In this document: one piece after another, positions 18,203-26,596 of the stretch
How positions within the stretch are numbered: position 1 is the first letter of the stretch
Layout: each line of letters begins with the position of its first letter
Assembly: GCA_026184295.1 (NCBI GenBank)
Contig: JAHCJK010000016.1
Span: 1 to 56,893 of the forward strand
Length of the DNA stretch: 56,893 nt
Direction of reading: 5' to 3'
DNA from: Planctomycetota bacterium
GTDB taxonomy: Bacteria > Planctomycetota > SZUA-567 > H5-PLA8
Translations under genes and position numbers: made by a program
The notes under the pieces: model-generated
What the model was told of the DNA's origin: nothing
Seen by the model: only the letters and a program-made list of their open reading frames with translations
Database searches by the model: none

Positions 18203-19423
18203 CTACCGCCAGCCGCGTTGGATGCCGGTGAGATGGCGCAGCGCGGAATCGAGCGTCATGCCGCCGTAGAGCACGCCCGCGAGCGGAAGCGTCCACGACC
18301 ACGCTCTCGACAATCCGAAGAATTCCGTCGCCGGCCGGTAGACCGCGGCCATCAGTCCCCACGCGAAGAATCCGTGCGCGGCCACGAGCAGCGTAAGGAA
18401 GACGGGCACTTCGCCGCCGCCGAGCACGCCGTAGAGGCTCGCCGCGAGCCCCAGCGCGACCAGCAGCGGCGGGACGACGAAGGTGAGCATCAGGCCGGCC
18501 ATCGCGCCGAGCAGCCGCGCGAAGCTGTAGCGCAGTTCGGTAAAGGCCGTGCGCCGCACCATCGTCCAGATCGTGTCGAGCGTCTCGTACTCGCGCAGGC
18601 TTTCCACGTCGCCGCGGCTGAGCGCCAGGCGGATCGCGCGCTTCTGTTTCTTGATCGCGCGCGAAAGGTTCACGTCGTCGATGATCTCGCCTTGGATGCA
18701 CGCGAAGCCGCCGGCCTTCTCGATCGCCTCGCGTTCCAGCAGCACGCAGCCGCCTGCGGAGGCCGCGAGCGGGTCGGCGGGGTTGTTCGCACGGCGCATC
18801 GGGTAAAGAAGGTTGAAGAAAAAAACAAACGGCGGGATCAGCAGGCGTTCGGGGCCCGAGACGCAGCGCAGCCGCGCCATGCGGCTGTTCAGCGCCAGCG
18901 CATCCTGTTCGCTCTCCAGGACCAGGCGCTTCAACGAACCTTCCGCGTGGCGGATGTCGGCGTCGGTAAGCAGATAGTACTTCGGCGGCGCGGAACCTTC
19001 GGCTTCGTGGCGGCGGCCCTGTTCCATCGCCCAGACCTTGCCGACCCAGCCTTCGGGCAGCAGCTGGCCGACCAGCACGTGCAGCCGGTCCTGCGCCCCG
19101 CAGTCGGCCGCGATCTTGCGGGCCACGTCCGCCGTCCCATCCGTCGAACGGTCGTCGATGACCACGACTTCCGCGCGCCCGGGGTACGCCTGCTTGAGCA
19201 GCGCCGGGAGCGTGTGCGGGAGCGATTCGGATTCGTTGCGCGAGGGGACGACGATGCGGACGTCGGGCCAGCGTTCGGGGTCGGGCGGCGGAGGAATGTC
19301 TTCGGCCACGGGCTGGAAGTCCCACGGCCGCGCCGGATGCATCAGGATGTAGAGCCAGACGAGGATCGAGAGGCCGCCGAGGGCGTACAGCGCGTAGACG
19401 AGGGCGATCATGGGCAGAACCAT
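18203..19423 (-). CDS. hpnB: HpnB-like glycosyltransferase, family 2, membrane-bound
   Basis: 406 residues with an N-terminal membrane segment (ALVYALYALGGLSILVWLYI) and two or three hydrophobic helices near the C-terminus. The GT2 catalytic parts are visible: VIDDRSTDGT, the DxD-type LLTDADIRH, and the later acceptor motif GEIIDDVNLSRAIKKQKR. LRCVSGPERLLIPPFVFFF and ASAGGCVLLEREA match the hopene-associated glycosyltransferase HpnB closely. No other hopanoid gene is nearby, so the link to hopanoid lipids rests on the sequence family alone. It lies 60 bases downstream of rpsJ on the same strand. Confidence 0.8.
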   Translation of the reverse strand: MVLPMIALVYALYALGGLSILVWLYILMHPARPWDFQPVAEDIPPPPDPERWPDVRIVVPSRNESESLPHTLPALLKQAYPGRAEVVVIDDRSTDGTADVARKIAADCGAQDRLHVLVGQLLPEGWVGKVWAMEQGRRHEAEGSAPPKYYLLTDADIRHAEGSLKRLVLESEQDALALNSRMARLRCVSGPERLLIPPFVFFFNLLYPMRRANNPADPLAASAGGCVLLEREAIEKAGGFACIQGEIIDDVNLSRAIKKQKRAIRLALSRGDVESLREYETLDTIWTMVRRTAFTELRYSFARLLGAMAGLMLTFVVPPLLVALGLAASLYGVLGGGEVPVFLTLLVAAHGFFAWGLMAAVYRPATEFFGLSRAWSWTLPLAGVLYGGMTLDSALRHLTGIQRGWR

Positions 19424-19483
19424 CCGCGGCCGCTGGCCCGAAGGCGGCGAGCGCCGCGCTTCGGTGCCGGGCCGTCTGCCGGG

Positions 19484-19792
19484 CTAGTACGCCTTGATCT
19501 TGATGTCCACGCCGACGGGCAGGCTGAGCTTGCCCAGCGCGCCGACGGTCTTGGTCGTGGGCTCGAGGATGTCGATGATGCGCTTGTGGGTGCGGATTTC
19601 GAACTGTTCGCGCGACTTCTTATCGACGTGCGGGCTGCGCAGCACCGTGTAGCGTTCCACGCGGGTCGGCAGCGGAATCGGCCCGTGCACGCGCGCGCCG
19701 GTGGCCTTCGCGCGTTCGACGATCGTCTGGGCGCTCTGGTCGAGCAGTTCGTGGTCGTACGCTTCCATGCGGATGCGGATCTTTTCGGCCAT
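19484..19792 (-). CDS. rpsJ: Ribosomal protein S10
   Basis: 102 residues, full length. It begins [20 protein letters not shown] and carries the S10 signature around [20 protein letters not shown]. It belongs to the 3' major domain of the small ribosomal subunit and also binds NusB in antitermination. The gene is alone: no rplC, tuf or other ribosomal gene lies on either side, whereas S10 usually heads the S10 operon. The downstream neighbour is hpnB. The protein sequence looks intact. Confidence 0.97.
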   Translation of the reverse strand: MAEKIRIRMEAYDHELLDQSAQTIVERAKATGARVHGPIPLPTRVERYTVLRSPHVDKKSREQFEIRTHKRIIDILEPTTKTVGALGKLSLPVGVDIKIKAY

Positions 19793-19982
19793 GGATCGGG
19801 TCTTCCTCTTTCACTAACAGACGCCGGCGCTTCGGTTTCCTGGCCGCGGGTCGTCCCGCGTGGAGCGAAGAATCAGAGAGCCGCCGGACAAGCAGGGGGA
19901 CAACATACCCCCCAAAGCACTGCGGTCAAGCGGAGATACGTGAACTTCCCCGCCGCCTGCACTGGCGCCTTCGCATGGTGCT

Positions 19983-20756
19983 TCAACCGCCCAAGCGCTT
20001 CACGGCTTCCACCTTGTGGAGGCCCAGGGCCTTGGCGTGAAAGACGAGCGCCTCGCGAATGTGCTCGTCCCAGTAGTCCCAGTTGTGCACGCCGGGGAAT
20101 TCGTGGTACTCGTGCGCCACCTTGATCTTCTCCAGGTACGCGTGGAACTCGCGGTTGTTCTCAATCAGGAAGTCGTCCACGCCGCAGTCGATCTTGAGCT
20201 TGGGCAGTTTGCCGGCGCGCTTGCACTTCGCCGCCAGGTGGTAAAGGTCGTGCGCGCTGCCCTTGGGCTTGGGGCCGAAGAGTTCTTTGAAGAACGCGCG
20301 GCGTTCGGGCGGGAGCGGCTTCGCGAAGTTCCAGGCCGCGCCGGAGTGGCTGTTCGCGCTGACGAAGAGTTCCGGGTGGTCGAGCGCCAGGCGCAGGCTG
20401 CCGTAACCGCCCATCGAGAGCCCGCCGATGCAGCGCGCGGAACGCTTCCCGACGATCGGAAAGGTCTTTTCGGCGAAGCCGACGACGTCTTCGATCATGT
20501 AGCGCCCGTACGCCCCGCCGACGTGGTTGTCGGTGTAGAAGCCGCGGTAGCCGTCGGGCATCACCACGACGATGGGCAGGTCGCGCACGTACCATTCGAT
20601 GCGCGTGCGGCGGTGCCAGATCGTGTAGTCGTCGCTGAGTCCGTGGAGCAGGTAGAAGACGGGGAACGGGCCCTTCGCGTTCTCGGGCACGATCACGTTC
20701 ATCGCCGATTCCTTGGCCAGGACGCGGCTGAAGAACGACGCATGGATGAACGCCAT
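19983..20756 (-). CDS. Esterase D/S-formylglutathione-hydrolase-like serine esterase
   Basis: 257 residues of the putative esterase family. The oxyanion-hole HGL lies in FYLLHGLSDDYTIW, the nucleophile elbow GLSMGGYGSLRLALDHP contains the serine, and the catalytic His is in FPGVHNWDYWDEHI near residue 220. GVDDFL supplies the probable Asp. There is no signal peptide, so it is cytoplasmic. The first ATG is used; an in-frame ATG (MNVIVPENAK) lies 18 codons on. It is divergent from the small zinc-ribbon gene on the plus strand. The natural substrate is not known. Confidence 0.85.
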   Translation of the reverse strand: MAFIHASFFSRVLAKESAMNVIVPENAKGPFPVFYLLHGLSDDYTIWHRRTRIEWYVRDLPIVVVMPDGYRGFYTDNHVGGAYGRYMIEDVVGFAEKTFPIVGKRSARCIGGLSMGGYGSLRLALDHPELFVSANSHSGAAWNFAKPLPPERRAFFKELFGPKPKGSAHDLYHLAAKCKRAGKLPKLKIDCGVDDFLIENNREFHAYLEKIKVAHEYHEFPGVHNWDYWDEHIREALVFHAKALGLHKVEAVKRLGG

Positions 20757-20918
20757 GGCGGCAACCTCCTGTTCGAGATCGATGAGGACGCCCCTGGTGT
20801 AGTCCAGCGCGCCCTTCGTGGCGAATGGAAAACCGTTTCCGTGCCGCCAAGATAAGGGATGACGCGCCGCGAAAGACCGGTAGGATGCCGGGCATCCTTC
20901 GCAGCGGAGCCCTGCGGC

Positions 20919-21131
20919 ATGAAGCTGACCTATTGCGAAAAGTGCGGCGCGCTCATCACCGACGCCAAGCCGTCGAAGAAGCTCGCCGCCGAGCCCGTCG
21001 TCTGCGAAGCCTGCAAGAGCGGCTCGAAGGGCGAAGCCAAGCCGCGCCGGCTGAGCCGGGATTCGGGCCAGATCCCGCGCGCCAAGGTGACGCAGGCCCT
21101 GAAGATGGACGGCAAGCCGCCGGCGAAGTGA
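20919..21131 (+). CDS. Small zinc-ribbon protein, 70 residues
   Basis: MKLTYCEKCGALITDAKPSK begins the protein; CEKCG and CEAC give four cysteines spaced for one zinc. The rest is Lys/Arg-rich, which suggests nucleic-acid contact. The open frame extends 20 codons upstream, but the ATG at 20919 gives a start directly before the first strand. Family not recognised. The stop lies just upstream of a dispersed repeat. Confidence 0.6.
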   Translation: MKLTYCEKCGALITDAKPSKKLAAEPVVCEACKSGSKGEAKPRRLSRDSGQIPRAKVTQALKMDGKPPAK

Positions 21132-21142
21132 ACGGCAGTCAA

Positions 21143-21262
21143 CGGCCAGGGGGCAGGATTCAGAGGACAGGGGTCAGGCGTCGGGGGTCAGGGTTCGGGC
21201 ATCAGGGGTCAGGATTCAGGATTCAGGATTCAGGGAAGGAGCAGCGCGGGCGCGCTGCCGGT
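21143..21262. repeat. Dispersed inverted repeat, copy B (mostly left arm)
   Basis: Several GGGGTCAGG-like units followed by three AGGATTCAG units and then GGAAGGAGCAGCGC, the same order as copy A. The inverted right arm is not clearly present. It lies between the small zinc-ribbon gene and tRNA-Pro. Confidence 0.8.
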
Positions 21263-21380
21263 TTAAGACGCAGGGCGCGCTGCCATCTTAGAGCGGAGGA
21301 CGCGCCGGCACTTGCCCTTCCGCACTTGAAGAAAGCGCCGGTTGGGCATACAAGACACCCGTCGTTCCCGCAGTACAGGT

Positions 21381-21454
21381 CGGGGCGTAGCGCAGTTTGG
21401 TAGCGCGCTTGCTTGGGGAGCAAGAGGTCGTGGGTTCGAATCCCGCCGCCCCGA
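21381..21454 (+). tRNA. tRNA-Pro(GGG)
   Basis: CGGGGCG pairs perfectly with CGCCCCG; D-loop has GG; anticodon stem CTTGC/GCAAG with loop TTGGGGA; T-loop TTCGAAT; discriminator A; CCA encoded at 21455-21457. It is the integration target of the following mobile element, whose insertion leaves the gene intact. This anticodon is absent from the large array downstream. Confidence 0.97.
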
Positions 21455-21457
21455 CCA
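21412..21457 (+). repeat. attL, 46-bp direct repeat in tRNA-Pro
   Basis: From CTTGGGGAGCAAG to GACCA, identical base for base to 24171-24216. It is part of the functional tRNA gene. Confidence 0.93.
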
Positions 21458-21571
21458 TCTAAGACTTGCTGAGTCGCGAAGTTAGCGACACCTGCCGAAG
21501 GGCAGCGCAGCACAAGCCGAGACTCGAACGGGTATCCTAGGGTATCCCGCTTCGACTTTTGGAGGTGCTGC

Positions 21572-22729
21572 CTGCCCGAGAGCGTTCCCGCCTACATCCG
21601 CCAGCGCAGACCCAACGGCAAAGACGTGGCCATCGTGAAGGTTCACGGCCAACGCGTCTACCTTGGCGCGTACGACTCCCCCGAGAGCAGAGCCAAGTAC
21701 GCGCGGTTCCTGAAAGAACTCAAGGCGAGCGGCGGCCACATACCGCAGGCGCCCGCGGACTTCACCGTCGCGGAACTGTGCGCCCGCTTCTGGCAGCACG
21801 CAACGCAGCACTACGTCAGACCGGACGGCACACAGACCGACGAGATCGCCAACCTAAAAAGCGTCATCGCCGTCCTGTTGAACCTCTACCAGTCCGAGCC
21901 CGTCGCGTCGTTCGGCCCGCTGGCCTTGAAGGCGTGCCGGGAATCCATGATCGAGAAGGGCTGGACGCGCGGCACCATCAACTCGAACGTGGGGCGCTTG
22001 CGCCGCGTGTTCCGCTGGGGCGTAGGCGAGCAGCTTGTGCCCCCAGCCGTGCATCAGGCGCTTTGCGCCGTGGACGGGCTCACGTGCCGCGTAGCACGCG
22101 CGCCCGAAACCAAGAAGATAGTGCCCGCAACATCGGAGCAGATTACCGCCGTGGTGGCACGCGTGGGGCGAATCGTCGCAACCATGATCGAGGTACAACG
22201 CCTCACCGGCGCGCGTCCCGGCGAAGTCTGCATCATGCGCGCGATGGATATTGACCGTTCCGGTGAGGTTTGGGTTTATCATCCGAGCGACCATAAAAAC
22301 GCTTGGCGCGGCGCAGACTATGAGCGGCAAATCTACATCGGGCCACGCGCGCAAGCGCACTTGGCCCCGTTCCTGTTGCGCGATGCCAGCGCGTTCCTGT
22401 TTTCGCCCATCGAAGCCCAGCGCGAACGCTTTGCGGCCCGCAAGACGCACCGCACCAAGCCCAACAAGAAGCCCGCGACCGCGCGAAAGATTCGCGAGCA
22501 CTACGACGTGGACGGCTACCGGCGCTGCATTGAACGCGCGTGCAAGGCCGCAGGCATCAAGCCGTGGGTTCCGAACATGCTTCGGCACACGCGAGCAACG
22601 GAGCTACGCAAGATGTACGGGCTTGAAGCCGCCTGCGTGGTACTCGGACACGAGGACATCGAGACAACCAAGATTTACGCGGAGAAGGATCGAGCGCTTG
22701 CGATGAAGGCCATGCAGGAAGTCGGATAG
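21572..22729 (+). CDS. Tyrosine recombinase (integrase) of the element
   Basis: The N-terminus that fits the family (VPAYIRQRRPNGKD...VYLGAYDSPESRAKY) begins upstream of the first GTG at 21626. The only placed ribosome site, GGAGG at 21561-21565, points to a CTG at 21572, giving 385 residues. Residues about 60-160 are a SAM-like core-binding domain. The catalytic domain shows the first Arg in TGARPGEVC, HTRAT in LRHTRATEL (H-x-x-R), GHEDIETT and the Tyr in KIYAEKD. This catalyses integration and excision at the tRNA-Pro site. The style resembles integrases common in planctomycetes. The unusual start codon needs confirmation. Confidence 0.88.
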   Translation: MPESVPAYIRQRRPNGKDVAIVKVHGQRVYLGAYDSPESRAKYARFLKELKASGGHIPQAPADFTVAELCARFWQHATQHYVRPDGTQTDEIANLKSVIAVLLNLYQSEPVASFGPLALKACRESMIEKGWTRGTINSNVGRLRRVFRWGVGEQLVPPAVHQALCAVDGLTCRVARAPETKKIVPATSEQITAVVARVGRIVATMIEVQRLTGARPGEVCIMRAMDIDRSGEVWVYHPSDHKNAWRGADYERQIYIGPRAQAHLAPFLLRDASAFLFSPIEAQRERFAARKTHRTKPNKKPATARKIREHYDVDGYRRCIERACKAAGIKPWVPNMLRHTRATELRKMYGLEAACVVLGHEDIETTKIYAEKDRALAMKAMQEVG

Positions 22730-22779
22730 AGCACGCGCGTGCTTGCGCCCTTGGAGTCGCTGCGTTATGGGTGGAAAAC

Positions 22780-23184
22780 ATGGAACTAGAGAATTCACGC
22801 GCCAAAGAAATTCTAGATGCGATCAAATGGAATCATCCCATTACGGCAGCGTCAGATAGCTGGACCCCGTCCGAGCGTGTCTTGATTGCTTGTGCTTCTC
22901 AGATGTGGTTGGTGCATCCGATTAAGACGAAACTTCCGCGACGTATCACGCCTGAAGAAGAAAAGAAGGAGCATGACGCTTGGAAAATCAAGACTGCGTT
23001 TGCCCTTGAAATGGGCGAAACCTTGCCAATGCCCACACCTGGATGGGATCACAACTATCTTGATAGCATGGTGGATATACTTGCGCCTGATACAAGCCTT
23101 TTGACTCGTGATGAGGTCCTGGCGGTGGCTCGATACATCGAAGCACTCGACGGTTCAATCGGTATAGATGAAAGTAAGACGTAG
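22780..23184 (+). CDS. Unknown cargo protein of the integrative element
   Basis: 134 residues from the ATG at 22780 (a GTG lies three codons upstream). More AT-rich than the chromosome around it. Mostly helical, acidic, no signal peptide, no membrane segment and no recognisable domain. It follows the integrase by 50 bases on the same strand. It could be cargo with a defence, regulatory or toxin-neutralising role, but nothing in the sequence shows this. Confidence 0.6.
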   Translation: MELENSRAKEILDAIKWNHPITAASDSWTPSERVLIACASQMWLVHPIKTKLPRRITPEEEKKEHDAWKIKTAFALEMGETLPMPTPGWDHNYLDSMVDILAPDTSLLTRDEVLAVARYIEALDGSIGIDESKT

Positions 23185-23432
23185 CGCCTAGGCTTGGCGG
23201 CTTTTTTAGCCATTGCGGCAAGCGTGAAACAAAGCGTTCGGCTGCCCCTATTTTTCCATGTGAAACTTGCTAGTGTGTTTCGTGGCCTGCGGCTCGAATC
23301 CGCTGCGCCGATCAGTACCCGACAATCTAGGAACCGTCACCCCGAAGGGAAGCGGCCACCGAAAGGCCCGCGACCGACGCCGCCCGGCGAAGGTATTCGA
23401 GCCCCGAGGGGTGGCTGTTGGGGAGAATGCAC

Positions 23433-23666
23433 ATGATTCCGTTTTGCATTGATTTCTATGGTGCAGGTCCTGATGGAAAAATCGGCACATTCTTGATTGT
23501 TCCAGACGGCGTTAAGAAAATCAAAGAAGCCATTGAAGCGGGGCGACCAATAACGCTTACGCGCGGCAACGAATCGTTCTATTTGCACGGAGCCCGTATA
23601 ATCGGTATCAAAGCTGTACTGGCTGGTGGCCCTATTGCTGAGGAAGATTTCTTCGCGGTTTCATAA
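23433..23666 (+). CDS. Small unknown cargo protein
   Basis: 77 residues from the ATG at 23433, which has GGGGAG about seven bases upstream; an ATG two codons earlier is also possible. The sequence reads as beta-strand, helix, strand (FCIDFYGAGPDGKIGTFLIV, then VKKIKEAIEAGR). AT-rich relative to the host. No family recognised. Confidence 0.5.
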   Translation: MIPFCIDFYGAGPDGKIGTFLIVPDGVKKIKEAIEAGRPITLTRGNESFYLHGARIIGIKAVLAGGPIAEEDFFAVS

Positions 23667-23889
23667 GCGTGGTGAAATCCCGCTGGAGGATCTCCCAACT
23701 TGGCAGCAAGGCAAGCGCTACATCATCCGTGCCGCACGCGGCTACGACCCGACCTTGAGGGCCGCGGCCGTGGTCACGCTGGACGGCCGGCGCATGCGCC
23801 TGCGGTTCATCGACGAACAGAAGGGCGAACTTGAAACCACGGTGGACGACTGGATTCTGATAGACGATTGGGACAGGCCGCTCAAGTAG
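23626..23889 (+). CDS. Possible small gene overlapping the previous one
   Basis: An 87-codon frame beginning with GTG inside the preceding gene. The C-terminal two thirds (RAARGYDPTLRAAAVVTLDG ... DDWILIDDWDRP) look protein-like and more GC-rich than the first third, so this may be the rest of an older gene whose start has been lost. No recognised domain. Confidence 0.35.
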   Translation: MALLLRKISSRFHKRGEIPLEDLPTWQQGKRYIIRAARGYDPTLRAAAVVTLDGRRMRLRFIDEQKGELETTVDDWILIDDWDRPLK

Positions 23890-24170
23890 CACACCCAAGC
23901 CCGAACGTAGCACGCCCGCCAAGCCCGTTTCCGTGCGCCCTGGATGCGAATTCCAGCGCAGACCGACGCGGGCAGGGTTGGCGCGCCGAGCCCCGCAGAA
24001 CGCGCAGGATTGCTGCCATGCGCCCGCGCAAGAGGTCAAGGGTTCAAGGCGGAATCGGGTATCCTTGATACCGCAAGCCTTTTCGCTTACCTATGAAACT
24101 CTTGTTTTGAATTGCAAAACAGCAAAGAGACCGTATGAGGAATCCCAACGGCTTGCATGAATCTGAAGCT

Positions 24171-24216
24171 CTTGGGGAGCAAGAGGTCGTGGGTTCGAAT
24201 CCCGCCGCCCCGACCA
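24171..24216 (+). repeat. attR, 46-bp copy of the tRNA-Pro 3' end
   Basis: Exact copy of 21412-21457. It lacks the acceptor 5' strand and D-arm, so it is not a gene; it marks the right end of the element and the resumption of the host chromosome. Confidence 0.93.
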
Positions 24217-24588
24217 AACAATCTTCCCGCCACCGGTTTCAAATCCATCTCATTACCGCTGTACTTTTGATGCTTGTGGCGTCCGTGCTGCTTTATTTGA
24301 ATACGCAACGGCGGATGCTGCCCTATGAAACCGCTTACCCAGGCTTGGATGCCTTGATCTCGGGATATGGATTCCCCCGATTGTTTCTCGGTGAAAGCCT
24401 GGTCGACCTTGCTTTTTCACGCAAATGAAGGAGTGCCTGGAGCACGGAGCATCTGCTACTCGGCGCTTGGCGTGGACGTGCTCTTATTGCTAGGCTGTCT
24501 GGCCGGAAGCGGATTCGTTTGCGAGGTTCTCATCCGGCTTCGCCGATCAAAGACACGTTGGCAATCTAAGCACAGTGGAACTAATTGA
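24217..24588 (+). pseudogene. Broken small membrane protein next to attR
   Basis: One frame gives HRFQIHLITAVLLMLVASVL, a hydrophobic N-terminal segment, and stops at 24428. A second frame from about 24400 gives ALGVDVLLLLGCLAGSGFVC and RLRRSK, a second membrane helix with a positive tail. Together they resemble the two-helix small membrane proteins common in planctomycetes, split by a frameshift near 24400-24428. No start codon precedes RFQIHL, because the tRNA 3' end lies directly upstream. Probably a decayed gene. Confidence 0.45.
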
Positions 24589-24631
24589 GTTTGTCCCTGA
24601 GAGTAATGGTTTTCCCGGAGGCGTTCGCTAC

Positions 24632-24856
24632 ATGTTTGATTTCACCATCTATTTCGCGTCTGGCGACAAGATAGCAGGAGCCGTGCGCGGTCCAACTGCG
24701 AAGGAGTTGCGGTCGCGGCTGGCTGGAAAAACTCCATTTCAAATGACCTGCGGCAAGCATTGCGAGGTTGTTTTCCCAGCGCAGGTCGTCCGTGTTTCAT
24801 TCGTTGAGCGAAGCGCAGATGCGACTCTTGCGAATTGGGAAGTCTCGGACCTATAG
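24632..24856 (+). CDS. Small unknown protein, 74 residues
   Basis: The ATG at 24632 has GGAGG about ten bases upstream; a GTG at 24575 would add 19 residues. The sequence begins MFDFTIYFASGDKIAGAVRG and alternates strands and short helices; two cysteines (TCGKHCEVV) lie in the middle. No family recognised. Confidence 0.45.
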   Translation: MFDFTIYFASGDKIAGAVRGPTAKELRSRLAGKTPFQMTCGKHCEVVFPAQVVRVSFVERSADATLANWEVSDL

Positions 24857-25014
24857 CCGGCGAGTGACTCGCCAAAACCGGACGACTGTTAAATTCAATC
24901 GGGCGTGGGGCCATGAGTTGCGGCCGTTTGCGACATGAGCGGCCGTTCGGGACGTGAGAGGGATTTACCTCCGCTGGCCAGATATGGAGATTTATTGCAA
25001 GATCGGTCGTGCCT

Positions 25015-25920
25015 ATGAACGTTCTCATGAAACTCTTCCCATCCATGGCGGTCGATTTCGCCGCGAAGGTCCGGTGGCGGATGCGGTATGACCGGCGGCC
25101 GCTCTTGGTTGCGCTTCAGGACAAGGTCCAGGTGCGCGGATTCGCCGCTTCGAAGGGCGTGCGGACGGCCAGGCTCCTTCACGTCACCGACCGTGCCGAG
25201 ACGCTGCCGCTGGCGGCGCTGCCGCCCCGCTGCATGCTCAAGGCGAACCACAGTTGCGCGTGGAACATCATGCGCTTCGACGGCGCGTATTACTTCTTCG
25301 GCAACGGCAGCGGGACGGTGGACGCGGACGGGGCGTTTCTGTCCGCGGAGTCGGCGCGCGCGTGCGCGCTGACCGAAGCGGAGGTGCTCGAACGCTGCCG
25401 CGGCTGGCTGGCTTCCCGGCATTTCAACGCGCACGAATGGGCCTATCAGCAGATCCCTCCGCGCATCCTGGTGGAAGAATGGCTCGAACCCCTGCGAGGC
25501 GCGGAACTGCTCGATTACCGGTTTTTCACCTTCAACGGCGACGTGAAGGCGATTGCCATGGGCTCGCCGCGCTATCGAAAACTGCATCAAAACGTCTTCT
25601 TCGACCCGGACTGGAACGCGATCGCTCTGACGAAGTACAAGGAACTGCGCCCCGACCCCATGCCCGACCGCCCCGCGCACCTGGACGAGATGCTGCGCAT
25701 CGCGCGAACGCTGGGCGAAGGCATCGATTTCATCCGCGTGGACCTGTACGAGACGACCCAGGGCGTGGTCCTGGGCGAGATGACCGTCTACCCCGAAGCC
25801 GGCGAACCAACCTCCCCCACCACCTGCCCCGTCTTCAATCACTGGCTGAGCGACCACTGGAAGCTGCGGCGCATGGACGCGATCAAGGCGCTGCTGCATG
25901 CGCGGAAGCAGATGGACTAA
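25015..25920 (+). CDS. TupA-like ATP-grasp protein
   Basis: 301 residues from ATG 25015 (a GTG two codons upstream is possible). The order of motifs fits the TupA-like ATP-grasp family: CMLKANHSCAWNIMRFDGAY for nucleotide binding, PPRILVEEWLEPL, DYRFFTFNGDVKAIAM, then the metal-binding end FIRVDLYETT...VLGEMTVYPEAG. TupA homologues are linked to polymer or capsule synthesis, adding an amino acid or peptide to a glycan. No glycan cluster is adjacent, so the acceptor is unknown. Cytoplasmic. Confidence 0.85.
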   Translation: MNVLMKLFPSMAVDFAAKVRWRMRYDRRPLLVALQDKVQVRGFAASKGVRTARLLHVTDRAETLPLAALPPRCMLKANHSCAWNIMRFDGAYYFFGNGSGTVDADGAFLSAESARACALTEAEVLERCRGWLASRHFNAHEWAYQQIPPRILVEEWLEPLRGAELLDYRFFTFNGDVKAIAMGSPRYRKLHQNVFFDPDWNAIALTKYKELRPDPMPDRPAHLDEMLRIARTLGEGIDFIRVDLYETTQGVVLGEMTVYPEAGEPTSPTTCPVFNHWLSDHWKLRRMDAIKALLHARKQMD

Positions 25921-25989
25921 AAGAAGAAATTAGGGGCTCAGCAAAATAACGAGTGGTCTGTCCCCGGATCTCTGCTGGAGAGCGCAAGA

Positions 25990-26511
25990 ATGGAAATGCA
26001 ATCGTGGCTTACCAAGGTTCACCGCCACTTGGAAGAACTGCAAAGTCTGGACCTTGGCTTTCCCTTGGGCAGGAACATCATTCGTCCACCACAGTCCAAG
26101 AAGATTATTGAAGATGTCCTGCTATCCGTAGCAGCGCACGCATCACTGTTCCCATTTTATGAGTGCTGCGATGGCATAAATCTTCCTGACGTTCACGTAG
26201 GGTACTTCTTACATACCGTGAATGGGCTTCTTCCAAAGAAGGAAAGGAACGAGCCTGCGATTTTGGGAGGGGAATTCGGCGGCGCGATCAATATCATTGG
26301 ATCGACAGGTGGTGGCGGCTATTTTGTAATGCGCAAACAGCAAGGGGATGTCTTTTACCTTCCAACTGGCCCTGTGGTGAATGAAATTTACGATGCATCA
26401 TCAACCAAAGTAAGGTCTGTTGGTTCCAATATGCATGACTTCCTGGATGCGCTACAGCGGGACATTTCTGCATTTATCATAGGCAAGCCAGACCACACCT
26501 ACATGGTTTGA
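25990..26511 (+). CDS. SMI1/KNR4-like (SUKH-type) protein
   Basis: 173 residues, noticeably more AT-rich than the genes around it. ASLFPFYECCDGINLPDVHVGYF resembles the core of the SMI1/KNR4 fold, in which an FyxxxDG element is followed by a strand ending in GY. The later GGGGYFVMRKQQGDVFYLPT matches the next beta hairpin. Proteins of this superfamily are often immunity proteins against polymorphic toxins. Here no toxin gene is adjacent, so it may be an orphan immunity gene or serve another purpose. Composition suggests acquisition. Confidence 0.6.
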   Translation: MEMQSWLTKVHRHLEELQSLDLGFPLGRNIIRPPQSKKIIEDVLLSVAAHASLFPFYECCDGINLPDVHVGYFLHTVNGLLPKKERNEPAILGGEFGGAINIIGSTGGGGYFVMRKQQGDVFYLPTGPVVNEIYDASSTKVRSVGSNMHDFLDALQRDISAFIIGKPDHTYMV

Positions 26512-26596
26512 TTTCCAGAAGGCCGATTGACTAAAGTCGCCCGGTTATCCTCTCGTGTTCCTGTATGTAATCTCATGGGCCAGACGTCTATGCTCA

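Larger units (their letters stand above)
21412..24216 (+). mobile_element. Integrative element inserted at tRNA-Pro(GGG), 2.76 kb
   Basis: Bounded by two perfect 46-bp direct repeats (21412-21457 and 24171-24216) that correspond to the 3' part of tRNA-Pro from the anticodon loop to the CCA. The integrase gene begins 115 bases after the tRNA, in the usual place. Cargo consists of three or four short unknown genes, partly AT-rich. No conjugation, replication or phage structural gene is seen, so movement would need help or the element is a satellite. CGGGTATCCT occurs near both ends (21529 and 24056) and could be an arm-type integrase site. Confidence 0.9.

Noticed and set aside
23278..23315. 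A tRNA 3' fragment inside the integrative element
   Set aside because: A GCGG-CTCGAAT-CCGC hairpin resembles a T-arm, but there is no acceptor match, D-arm or anticodon arm.
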